In this document: positions 51,185 to 59,670 of the stretch, one piece after another
Position numbering within the stretch: position 1 is the first letter of the stretch
How the letters are laid out: the number at the start of each line of letters is the position of its first letter
Origin: Pseudoalteromonas rubra
GTDB taxonomy: Bacteria > Pseudomonadota > Gammaproteobacteria > Enterobacterales > Alteromonadaceae
DNA length: 64,000 nucleotides
Reading direction: 5' to 3'
Assembly: GCF_000967655.1 (NCBI RefSeq)
Contig: NZ_JXYA01000021.1
Location: forward strand, 83,209 to 147,208
Program-made: the position numbers and the translations under genes
The notes under the pieces: generated by a model
Database searches by the model: none
What the model saw: only the letters and a program-made list of their open reading frames with translations
Told to the model about the DNA's origin: nothing

Positions 51185-52126
51185 ATGAAAGCAATCATAG
51201 TAGGACTGGCCGCGCTGCCGCTGTTTGCCCTGGCAGGTGACAAAATTGATGAACAGATCGAGGTGCCACTGGATGGCAAAGTGGTCATCGAAAACCAGCG
51301 AGGCAAGGTCACCATTAAATCATGGGATAAGCCAAGCTTTAAGGTCAGCGGGGAGCTCGATGAGCTGGCCGAAGGGTATACGCTTGAAACGCAGGGCAAT
51401 GTGACCGAATTTATTGTCAAAATGCCACGCCGCACCAAGAGCTGGAACAACCAGCGAGATGGCTCAAGGCTGACCATCTACATGCCTAAGCAAAGTGAGC
51501 TCGACTTTGAAGGCGTGAGTGTCGATGTGAATGTCAGTGATTTCGCTGCCGGGGTGGCGGTAACCACAGTCAATGGAGACATTGAGGCGAACCAGCTCAG
51601 TGGTAAAGTTGAGCTGGAAACCGTGAACGGCGACATTGAAGGCAAAGAGTTATCAGGCAATATTCGCTATGAAACGGTCAATGGTGATATTGAAGACATG
51701 GCGTCCAGTGGTAAGCTGCGCTTTAACGCCGTCAATGGCGGTATTGAGAGCATGACACAGGCCAGTGATATTCGGGTTGAAAACGTCAATGGCGAAGTCG
51801 ACTTTGATATTGCCAGCCTGAAAGATTTACGTATGAGTACCGTCAATGGCGAAATCAATGTACGTCTCAGGGCGTTAGAGAAAGGGGCCAATGTCCGCTT
51901 TGAGTCCGTCAGTGGCGACGTTGACTTTTACTTCCCGGCTGAACTGTCCGCACGCTTTGACATTGATGCCCATGCCGGCGGGCGGATCATCAATGAGCTG
52001 TCAGCAGACAAAGAGAAAAAAGCCAAATATGGCCCATCCCGGGAGCTGGAATTTGTCATCAAAGACGGGGATGTGGATGTAGAGATAGACACCGTCAGCG
52101 GACGCGTCACTTTAAAGAAACTGTGA
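51185..52126 (+). CDS. DUF4097 beta-strand repeat secreted protein
   Basis: A 313-residue secreted protein with a signal peptide ending ALAG. It contains about seven short repeats of the form TVNGDIE (residues about 120-245), each predicted as a beta-strand turn of a right-handed beta solenoid (DUF4097/DUF2807-like). It starts 9 bases after the putative anti-sigma gene. Such proteins often lie beside ECF sigma operons and may act in envelope sensing. Function unknown. Confidence 0.85.
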   Translation: MKAIIVGLAALPLFALAGDKIDEQIEVPLDGKVVIENQRGKVTIKSWDKPSFKVSGELDELAEGYTLETQGNVTEFIVKMPRRTKSWNNQRDGSRLTIYMPKQSELDFEGVSVDVNVSDFAAGVAVTTVNGDIEANQLSGKVELETVNGDIEGKELSGNIRYETVNGDIEDMASSGKLRFNAVNGGIESMTQASDIRVENVNGEVDFDIASLKDLRMSTVNGEINVRLRALEKGANVRFESVSGDVDFYFPAELSARFDIDAHAGGRIINELSADKEKKAKYGPSRELEFVIKDGDVDVEIDTVSGRVTLKKL

Positions 52127-52134
52127 TGCGGGTC

Positions 52135-52157
52135 GGGGCGCTGCATATGCGCGCCCC
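52135..52157 (+). other. GC-rich hairpin after the DUF4097 gene
   Basis: GGGGCGC and GCGCCCC form a 7-bp stem around TGCATATGC-type bases. There is no T-run, so it is a possible 3' end signal only. Confidence 0.45.
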
Positions 52158-52245
52158 GGAGAAGGCATTCAGCTCATAATCAAGATTCATTTCCACCCCA
52201 ATTGCGTATACAATAACAGGTCCGTCCCTTAGTGTTTGTAGTGAT

Positions 52246-53625
52246 ATGGCGAAACCTGATCAACAAGTCGATACCCTGAAAGTTCCCCCCCATTCCATCG
52301 AGGCTGAGCAGTCAGTGCTTGGCGGACTCATGCTTGATAATCAGGCGTTTGACAGAGTGGCAGAGCTGGTCGTCGCGCAGGATTTTTATACCCGCACTCA
52401 TAAGCTGATATTTGAGGCAATGACCAAACTGGTCGAGGCCAGTCAGCCGATTGACCTTATCACTATTTCGGAAAATCTGGAGAAGAACAACCAGCTGGAC
52501 ACCGTAGGTGGCTTTGCTTATCTGGCTGAGATTGCGAAAAATACCCCCAGTGCAGCGAACATAGACGCTTATGCCAGCATTGTCCGCGAACGTGCGGTGG
52601 TCCGTGAGATGATCACGGTCGCCAATGAAATCGCCGAGGCGGGTTTTAACCCGGAAGGACGAGACAGCCACGAATTACTGGATCTGGCGGAAAGTAAGGT
52701 GTTCAAAATCGCTGAGCAGCGCACCAAGAGCACCGAAGGTCCGCAGAGCATTCACAGCATTCTCGAAAAAACCGTCGATAAAATCGAAGAGCTTTACCAG
52801 TCGCCGCAGGACGGGGTGACCGGGGTGAGCACGGGCTATTCCGACCTTGACCAGATGACCGCAGGCCTGCAACCGTCAGATCTAATCATCGTCGCGGCAC
52901 GTCCGTCGATGGGTAAAACCACCTTTGCGATGAACCTGGCCGAGCATGCGGCGATGACACAAGACAAGCCGGTGCTTATCTACTCACTGGAGATGCCCTC
53001 GGAGCAGATCATGATGAGGATGCTGGCCTCACTGGGCCGGATCAACCAGACCAAAGTACGGACCGGTCAATTGGACGATGACGACTGGGCACGTTTGTCT
53101 TCAACCATGGGCCTGTTGATGGAAAAGGGCCAAATGTACATCGATGATGCCTCGGGTCTGACACCGACCGACGTGCGCTCAAGAGCGCGGCGGATTGCGC
53201 GGGATCACGGCGGGATCAGCATGATCATGGTGGATTATTTGCAGCTGATGCGAGTGCCCAGTTTATCGGACAACCGAACCCTAGAAATCGCCGAGATATC
53301 TCGTTCACTTAAGGCGCTGGCAAAAGAACTGCAGTGTCCGGTGATAGCCCTGTCGCAGCTAAACCGTACACTGGAACAACGGGCGGACAAGCGCCCGGTT
53401 AACTCGGACTTACGTGAATCGGGGTCTATCGAGCAGGATGCCGACTTAATCATGTTTATCTACCGGGATGAAGTGTATAACGACGACAGCCCGGATAAAG
53501 GCGTTGCAGAAATTATTATCGGTAAACAGCGTAATGGTCCAATTGGTAAGGTTAGGTTAACCTTCCAGGGGCAATTCTCTCGGTTCGACAATTATGCCGG
53601 TCCTGCTGTGGATGACGAATACTAA
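52246..53625 (+). CDS. dnaB: Replicative DNA helicase DnaB
   Basis: A 459-residue hexameric helicase. The N-terminal domain (about 15-120) includes PPHSIEAEQSVLGGLML. The RecA-like C-terminal domain has the Walker A ARPSMGKTTFA, Walker B MIMVDYLQLM and the conserved ALSQLNRTLE and RESGSIEQDADLIMF. There is no intein. It is followed by alr, the usual dnaB-alr order. Confidence 0.97.
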   Translation: MAKPDQQVDTLKVPPHSIEAEQSVLGGLMLDNQAFDRVAELVVAQDFYTRTHKLIFEAMTKLVEASQPIDLITISENLEKNNQLDTVGGFAYLAEIAKNTPSAANIDAYASIVRERAVVREMITVANEIAEAGFNPEGRDSHELLDLAESKVFKIAEQRTKSTEGPQSIHSILEKTVDKIEELYQSPQDGVTGVSTGYSDLDQMTAGLQPSDLIIVAARPSMGKTTFAMNLAEHAAMTQDKPVLIYSLEMPSEQIMMRMLASLGRINQTKVRTGQLDDDDWARLSSTMGLLMEKGQMYIDDASGLTPTDVRSRARRIARDHGGISMIMVDYLQLMRVPSLSDNRTLEIAEISRSLKALAKELQCPVIALSQLNRTLEQRADKRPVNSDLRESGSIEQDADLIMFIYRDEVYNDDSPDKGVAEIIIGKQRNGPIGKVRLTFQGQFSRFDNYAGPAVDDEY

Positions 53626-53635
53626 GGTATTCGTC
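53614..53635 (+). other. Stem-loop containing the dnaB stop codon
   Basis: GACGAATAC and GTATTCGTC form a perfect 9-bp stem around TAAG, and the dnaB stop TAA is in the loop. The 3' side is followed by CTTTGTG, so it is a weak terminator or an RNA 3' stabiliser. Confidence 0.5.
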
Positions 53636-53673
53636 CTTTGTGACTGACTCGGCAGCCTGAATTAGGAGTAAGT

Positions 53674-54762
53674 ATGCGCCTGGCAACCGCCGAAATTAAC
53701 CTCACGGCATTAAGTTATAATTTAAGACGGATCAAGGCATTGGCACCTGGTGCTCGGGTAATGGCCGTGCTCAAGGCCAATGCCTATGGTCATGGTCTGG
53801 TCAAGATTGCGCAGCACCTTAATGATGCAGACGCCTTTGCGGTTGCTCGTATTGATGAAGCGCTGGCACTGCGCGCCGGTGGCCTCACTAAGCCCATCGT
53901 GTTGCTCGAAGGTTTTTTTGACCGCGCAGACTTGCCGATTCTCATCGCCAACAACTTTGAAACCATCATTCACGATGAAAACCAGCTGCGGGCCATCGAA
54001 ACCAGTCAGCTCGATGCTCGTTTGTCTGTGTGGCTAAAGGTTGATACAGGCATGCACAGACTGGGGATTGAGCCAGAACAGTTTGAGGCTTTTTATCAGC
54101 GCCTTAAAGGCTGTGACAATGTCGACCCTAAAATTAAGTTGATGACCCATTTTTCCTGTGCCGATGATACTAACAGCCCCCAAACACGCCAGCAAATGGA
54201 GACGTTTGAGCGCCTGGTAGCGGATAAACCCGAAGCCAGATGCCTGGCCAATTCGGCAGGTGTGCTTGGTTGGCCGCAGTCTCATGGCGACTGGATCCGC
54301 CCAGGTTTGATGATGTACGGTGTCTCGCCTATGCTCAACCAGGTGGGTCCTGAGCATGGTCTGAAGCCGGTAATGCGGCTGACGACTCGGGTCATCGCCA
54401 TCAAAACAATCGCAGCAGGCGAGAAAGTGGGGTATGGCGGGCGCTGGCAGAGCCAGCAGAAAACGCAACTGGCAGTTGTGGCCATGGGCTATGGAGATGG
54501 GTACCCGCGTAATGCACGCAATGGCACTCCAGTGGTGATCAGAGATAAACGTTATGGCATTGTCGGGGCAGTGTCTATGGATATGATCACGGTTGACATA
54601 GGCACTAATCCGGATGGGATTGCAGTGGGCGATCAGGTTGAGATGTGGGGGCCTGCGCTACCTGTGGAAGAGGTGGCTGCCTGTGCAGGCACCATTCCTT
54701 ACGAATTACTTTGTAACGTGACACCCAGAGTCAGTTACGAGTACCTTGCGCTATCGGACTAG
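53674..54762 (+). CDS. alr: Alanine racemase
   Basis: A 362-residue PLP enzyme that makes D-alanine for cell wall. The PLP lysine is in AVLKANAYGHG (about residue 34). The catalytic tyrosine lies in VGYGGRW on the other face. The motif RPGLMMYG and the C-terminal VSMDMITVD are present. It is 48 bases downstream of dnaB. Confidence 0.97.
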   Translation: MRLATAEINLTALSYNLRRIKALAPGARVMAVLKANAYGHGLVKIAQHLNDADAFAVARIDEALALRAGGLTKPIVLLEGFFDRADLPILIANNFETIIHDENQLRAIETSQLDARLSVWLKVDTGMHRLGIEPEQFEAFYQRLKGCDNVDPKIKLMTHFSCADDTNSPQTRQQMETFERLVADKPEARCLANSAGVLGWPQSHGDWIRPGLMMYGVSPMLNQVGPEHGLKPVMRLTTRVIAIKTIAAGEKVGYGGRWQSQQKTQLAVVAMGYGDGYPRNARNGTPVVIRDKRYGIVGAVSMDMITVDIGTNPDGIAVGDQVEMWGPALPVEEVAACAGTIPYELLCNVTPRVSYEYLALSD

Positions 54763-54769
54763 TCGCGGT

Positions 54770-55201
54770 TCACTCCAACAATTGACCATGCAAGGTTGCA
54801 ACGATAGAGCGACTTCCCGCATGGTCTCTGTGTTCGCCAAGGTAGATCCCCTGCCAGGTTCCTAATTGCAGGCGGCCCTGACTGACCGGTATGGTGACTT
54901 CACAGCCCAGTGTGCTGGATTTGATATGGGCCGGCATGTCGTCGTCACCCTCATAATCATGCCGATAATAACTTTGCCGCTCCGGCACAAAATGATTAAA
55001 GTGACTTTCCATATCCATACGCACGGTTGGGTCGGCGTTTTCATTGAGGGTGAGGCTGGCCGAAGTATGCTGAATAAATAAATGCAGCAAACCCACTTTG
55101 TAGTAACTTAGCTGGGGCAGCTGAGTCAGCACTTCGTCATCAATCAAATGAAAGCCGCGTTGACGCGGCCTGAGTGTGATATGGGTTTGATGCCAGCTCA
55201 T
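54770..55201 (-). CDS. yjbQ: YjbQ family protein (UPF0047)
   Basis: A 143-residue single-domain protein with the family blocks [29 protein letters not shown] and [13 protein letters not shown], including the histidines of the possible active site. YjbQ can form thiamine phosphate weakly in vitro, but its true job is not known. Its start overlaps the cheX stop by 4 bases on the same strand. It is convergent with alr. Confidence 0.9.
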   Translation of the reverse strand: MSWHQTHITLRPRQRGFHLIDDEVLTQLPQLSYYKVGLLHLFIQHTSASLTLNENADPTVRMDMESHFNHFVPERQSYYRHDYEGDDDMPAHIKSSTLGCEVTIPVSQGRLQLGTWQGIYLGEHRDHAGSRSIVATLHGQLLE

Positions 55202-55665
55202 AGCTTGTCGAAGCTCACCTCTATGTTGGCGTTCCCGTCGGCTGATGTGAAGGGCATGATGATTTTAGGGCCGTCACACTTATGAGTGATTGTATGGCCT
55301 GGGCCAGAAACCACTATGGGTGTAGCCATATCAAACTCATAGCCTTTTTCGCCCAGCAAGTTCTTTGCACCACCTGTGACCATGTTAGTGATTTCACCAA
55401 CCATGTCAGTGACTTCTTCATTGATTTTGTCGGGGCGTTCACCCAGCATTCTTTCCATAATGGTCAGTGCGAGGCCTTCATCAAAACTGATAGAAAAGGA
55501 GCCTTTGGTCTGCGGGCCGACCATGCCAATCAACCCGGACACATCACCACATGCCACCTCATCTTTTTTAATCTTTGGCTTGCCTGGCGTTAATTCGGTT
55601 TGTGCCATGGTGGCCAGTACATTCATCAGAGACGATAAAAAAGGGTTGATGAATTCTACATTCAT
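55198..55665 (-). CDS. cheX: Chemotaxis phosphatase CheX-like protein
   Basis: A 155-residue protein of the CheC/CheX family that dephosphorylates CheY-P or similar response regulators. The active-site pattern E-x-x-N is seen in [14 protein letters not shown]. No chemotaxis genes are beside it, so the partner is elsewhere. It ends overlapping yjbQ by 4 bases. Confidence 0.88.
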   Translation of the reverse strand: MNVEFINPFLSSLMNVLATMAQTELTPGKPKIKKDEVACGDVSGLIGMVGPQTKGSFSISFDEGLALTIMERMLGERPDKINEEVTDMVGEITNMVTGGAKNLLGEKGYEFDMATPIVVSGPGHTITHKCDGPKIIMPFTSADGNANIEVSFDKL

Positions 55666-55737
55666 ATGATTCTTCCCTAGGTTCCTACGTTGTAACGGAC
55701 GCTGGTTTAAGTGTAGTGGGCTTTTTACTATGCTGCA

Positions 55738-56172
55738 CTACTCATTGCATTTTCCACACCGCCCGTGTGCTTCAATCGTTTGTGCTTTAACAAGAAAGCC
55801 ATGCTCTGCAGCCAGGTTATTCAGTTCATGTGAAATGGCATTGGAATGTAGCTCTTGTACGTGACCACAGGAGTCACAGATCAAAAGTTGCACAGGGTGA
55901 ATACAGTCGAAGTGATGGCACAGCATAAATGCATTTGTGCTTTCAATCTTATGAATAAACCCGAGCTCTGAGAGAAAATCCAGTGCGCGGTACACGGTTG
56001 CAGGCTTTGCGCTGGACTCGGTCAGTTTGAGCTCTTCTAACAGATCATAGGCGCCTACACCACCTTGTTTGGCAGCGAGTAAGCGAAATACTTTCTCTCG
56101 GATAGGGGTAAAACGGGCACCCCGGTTGTCACAAACTTGCTTAGCTTTACTTACCAGTTGTTCTATATTCAT
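55738..56172 (-). CDS. zur: Zinc uptake regulator Zur (Fur family)
   Basis: A 144-residue Fur-family repressor. The winged helix (about 15-85) includes KPATVYRALDFLSELGFIHKIE. The C-terminal domain has two CxxC zinc pairs, CDSCGH and CGKCNE, plus the HHFDCIH segment. These features and the N-terminal start fit Zur rather than Fur. It probably represses zinc importers in zinc-replete cells. Confidence 0.9.
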   Translation of the reverse strand: MNIEQLVSKAKQVCDNRGARFTPIREKVFRLLAAKQGGVGAYDLLEELKLTESSAKPATVYRALDFLSELGFIHKIESTNAFMLCHHFDCIHPVQLLICDSCGHVQELHSNAISHELNNLAAEHGFLVKAQTIEAHGRCGKCNE

Positions 56173-56215
56173 GTTCTAAATCCTTACACTGCCATGCAAT
56201 ACTAACATATTCTTT

Positions 56216-58714
56216 TTAATAGTCTTGTATCGACAGGGATTTATTCATTATATTCTCCGCACGAGAAAAGTTGTGTTCAAGCCAATCCTGAAATGCGGCT
56301 TGAGGCATAGGCTGGCCTATCAGGTAACCCTGTCCGATATTACAGTTAAACTCCACCAGTCGATTGAGCTGCTCGTGGTCTTCTATGCCTTCGGCGATCA
56401 CTTTGAGCCCCATGCCGTGTGCCATGGTGATGATGTTTTTGACCAGATAAGCCGACTCACTGCCGGTGTGCATATCCGCAATGAAGCTTTGATCTATTTT
56501 GAGTACGTCAAATGGATACTGGCGCAGGTAGTTTAATGACGAATAGCCGGTGCCAAAGTCGTCCATGGAGATCAACACACCCATTTTTTGCAGTGTATCT
56601 AAGGTCGCTTTAATGGCGCTGTCACCGCTTAGCAGCAGACCTTCGGTGATCTCCAGCTCCAGTGTGCCAGGCTGCAATTCGCAGTTCGCTATCAGGTGCT
56701 CGACATGGCTCAGCAGCTGCGGATCATAAAACTGGCGGGGCGACAGGTTAACCGCCAGCCGCAGTGAGGCATTAAAGCGCGCGTGGAACTGCTGTAAGGC
56801 CGTTGCTGCAGAGTTCAGTACGAACTTGCCCAAGTCGATAATAAACCCCGTTTGTTCTGCCAGTGGAATAAACTCAGCCGGAGAGATAGGGCCTAATTTT
56901 TCACTATGCCAGCGTAGTAAAGCCTCTGCGCCAACTACTTTGCGTGCCTGAAGGTCCAGTTGAGGCTGGTAGTAGACCTCGAATTCGCCGCGCTCAAGTG
57001 CACCTTGCATGTTTTCTTCAAGCAGCAAGCGCCGCTGCAGGGTATTACTCATGTTTTCGGTAAACAAACAATAGGTATTGCGTCCCTGTTGTTTGGCATT
57101 GTACATGGCTGAGTCGGCCTTTCTTAGCAGGTCGTTGGGAGTGTCGGCGTCTTGTGGGAAAATGGCAATGCCCAGGCTCAGCGAAATATTAAAGGCGCGA
57201 CCGTCAATGTTAAACGGGGCATGAAAGAGTTTAACCAGTTTTGCTGCAATAGGGTGGATATCGGCGCTGGTTTTCAAATCGCCCAACAGTATGATGAACT
57301 CATCGCCACCGAGGCGTGCAACAGTATCTTTCTCCCGCAATGCCGATTGCAGTCGCTGTGCTGAATGCACCAGGACTTTATCGCCCACTTCATGGCCCAT
57401 CGAGTCATTCACTTTTTTAAAGTCATCCAGATCGATAAACCCAACACCGACCAGAGACTTGTCTCGCTTGGCATCGTGGATCAGCTGCTGGAGGCGGTCG
57501 AGCACCAAAAAGCGATTGGGCAAGTCTGTGAGCGTGTCGTAAAAAGCATGATGCAGTATGATTTCTTCCTGACGTTTTTTGTCTGTGATGTTGCGTACAG
57601 CAATGACCAAAGCATCGGAGTCGGGCAGGGCACTGAGCCGGGCTTCAAAGTGGCGTTTACCGTTCTCAAACGGTAATGAGTACTCCAGTTGTGTCAATTG
57701 TCCCGGTTTCTCAAGGCTCTGGATCGCACGAGTAAAGTGACGCGAGGTGGGGGCTGGCAAAAACTCCTCGATTTTACGTCCCAAAAACTGGGCTTCAGGG
57801 ACGTATAAATCATCGGTCTGTCCACAGTGATACTCTAAAATGGTGCCTTCTTTATCTATGATAAAAAACAAGTCTGGCAGGGCCGAGAAGATGCCCTCCA
57901 GGATGGCTGTTTTACGCCTGGCTTCGGTCTCTGCTTGCTGTGTTTTTTGCCAGCCTGTTTGCAGGCTGTTGGCCATCTCATTGAGGTTTTCAGCCAGGTG
58001 TTTAAACTCTCCCGCCCCTCTAATTTCAAGCGTTTTACTGAAATCAAAGCGGCTCAGCCGCTCACTGAGTTCAACCAGTAGTGATACCGGGCGATGAATA
58101 AACCATCGGGTGAAATACACCACAAACACAGTCAACAAGGCCGCAATCGCCAGAATAGATAAGGTTTTCACCCGTGTGTATTCCAGCAGTTGTTGTGCCT
58201 GAGTGGCAATAGAATACTCGGCATAGATGAGCGCAGGCAGTGGCGTGTCTGCGGGCACTGCACCTTGTTGCTCATAAGTACTGTAGGCCTGGTACAAATG
58301 TTTGTGTTGAATATACTCCACCACCAGGTAAGGAGGACTGAGCTGTTGGGTAAAGATCTCAGGCTTGAGTTTTAAAGGCGTGTCCGCGTAGTGTTGGCCC
58401 TCAAAGTCTGTTGTACTGCTATACAGCACCATGCCTTGCATATCAATGAGGGCCAGTTGCGCATATTGCTGACCTTGCTGGTAAGCAACCAGGGTGTTGC
58501 GTATTTCATCCTGATCGTTATGAGCCAGGTGATACTGCATGGTCAGGTTTAGTGTGGAGAGATCGCGCTTTAGTGTGGCATCTGTGACCGCAAGCAGGCT
58601 TTCCTGTTGAGCATTGTAATGAACCTGCACCAAGCCAACCGACAGCAGAGCAGCAAATAAAAAAGCACTGAGTGTAAGCCACAGCTTGAGGTCAATGGAG
58701 TACAGTTTGGTCAC
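56216..58714 (-). CDS. Membrane PAS-GGDEF-EAL cyclic-di-GMP enzyme
   Basis: An 832-residue membrane sensor. Two hydrophobic helices (about 12-32 and 185-205) enclose a periplasmic region. Then come a HAMP-like linker, a PAS domain (about 275-390), GGDEF (about 395-560) and EAL (about 570-820). The cyclase motif LGGDEF is intact with an RxxD I-site five residues before it (REKD), and the EAL motif (GAEALLRWHSE) with NLSPRQF and DDFGTGYSSL is intact. It may act as both diguanylate cyclase and phosphodiesterase. Confidence 0.93.
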   Translation of the reverse strand: MTKLYSIDLKLWLTLSAFLFAALLSVGLVQVHYNAQQESLLAVTDATLKRDLSTLNLTMQYHLAHNDQDEIRNTLVAYQQGQQYAQLALIDMQGMVLYSSTTDFEGQHYADTPLKLKPEIFTQQLSPPYLVVEYIQHKHLYQAYSTYEQQGAVPADTPLPALIYAEYSIATQAQQLLEYTRVKTLSILAIAALLTVFVVYFTRWFIHRPVSLLVELSERLSRFDFSKTLEIRGAGEFKHLAENLNEMANSLQTGWQKTQQAETEARRKTAILEGIFSALPDLFFIIDKEGTILEYHCGQTDDLYVPEAQFLGRKIEEFLPAPTSRHFTRAIQSLEKPGQLTQLEYSLPFENGKRHFEARLSALPDSDALVIAVRNITDKKRQEEIILHHAFYDTLTDLPNRFLVLDRLQQLIHDAKRDKSLVGVGFIDLDDFKKVNDSMGHEVGDKVLVHSAQRLQSALREKDTVARLGGDEFIILLGDLKTSADIHPIAAKLVKLFHAPFNIDGRAFNISLSLGIAIFPQDADTPNDLLRKADSAMYNAKQQGRNTYCLFTENMSNTLQRRLLLEENMQGALERGEFEVYYQPQLDLQARKVVGAEALLRWHSEKLGPISPAEFIPLAEQTGFIIDLGKFVLNSAATALQQFHARFNASLRLAVNLSPRQFYDPQLLSHVEHLIANCELQPGTLELEITEGLLLSGDSAIKATLDTLQKMGVLISMDDFGTGYSSLNYLRQYPFDVLKIDQSFIADMHTGSESAYLVKNIITMAHGMGLKVIAEGIEDHEQLNRLVEFNCNIGQGYLIGQPMPQAAFQDWLEHNFSRAENIMNKSLSIQDY

Positions 58715-58992
58715 TCGGCTATCTCTCTTTTAGGTTTCCCATGGCCCTGTGATTGAGCAGTTGACTCTGGCTGTCCTTTATCAAGACTCGGACCCCGCGT
58801 AAAAAGCGTTCTATTAATAAGTGTAGTTGAATTGGACTGATTTCTCGTTGTTATCTCGGATTAAGTAGAAAAAGAGGTCGCCTAGTCATATGAAAGAAAA
58901 TCAACATCCATTCATTCAATGTGTTTGGCCAGATTGAGGTTTTTTGGTTAGGGTAAGAAAGACACTTAGTAAGGCTACAACAAGGAGCAGCT

Positions 58993-59484
58993 ATGACAGG
59001 CCAAGAATCAGATAAATTAAGTAAAAGTGCCCAACGGGTTCAGGATGCCATTACCTCTGCGGGGTGTGAATTTGCCGTGGTGGAATTGCCCGGCAGTACC
59101 CGCACAGCCGAAGAGTCGGCAAACACAATAGGGTGTGAACTCGGACAAATTGTAAAATCACTGATATTTAAAGGCAAAGAAAGCGGTAAGCCTGTGTTGT
59201 TATTGGTCAGTGGCAGCAATCGGGTGAAAGAAAAGAAGGTGGCCAAATATCTGGGAGAGAAGCTGGTAAAAGCCGACGCTGAGTTTACCCGGGAAGTGAC
59301 CGGATTTGTCATTGGCGGTATTCCTCCTATCGGACACCTTGCCCAGCCTGTCACTTATATTGATGAAGATCTGCTGCAGTACGAGATCTTATGGGCTGCT
59401 GCTGGCACACCACATGCTGTATTCTCACTACCCGCAGATAAGCTGGTTGCCCTGACCCAGGGAGAGGTGGTAACTGTTCAGTAA
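58993..59484 (+). CDS. YbaK/ProX-type aminoacyl-tRNA deacylase
   Basis: A 163-residue single-domain protein of the YbaK/EbsC family that removes wrong amino acids from tRNA. The catalytic lysine lies in IVKSLIFKG, and the GGIPPIGHLA loop is typical. It has no partner gene and a 278-base gap upstream. Which tRNA it edits is not told by sequence. Confidence 0.9.
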   Translation: MTGQESDKLSKSAQRVQDAITSAGCEFAVVELPGSTRTAEESANTIGCELGQIVKSLIFKGKESGKPVLLLVSGSNRVKEKKVAKYLGEKLVKADAEFTREVTGFVIGGIPPIGHLAQPVTYIDEDLLQYEILWAAAGTPHAVFSLPADKLVALTQGEVVTVQ

Positions 59485-59670
59485 ATTGCCACATAGCTGG
59501 GCAACTTATGCTGTATGTCAATTGATGCATAGGTTTGCCCTTATGCAAATATAACATAGCTTTACTTGTCCCTTTTCCCTCAATTGCAGCATCAAATATT
59601 GTGACCTATAGTCAGTCTAGTGTTGTCATACTAATTTACTGCTTTAATACAGGCGCAAGGGATTCATTGC

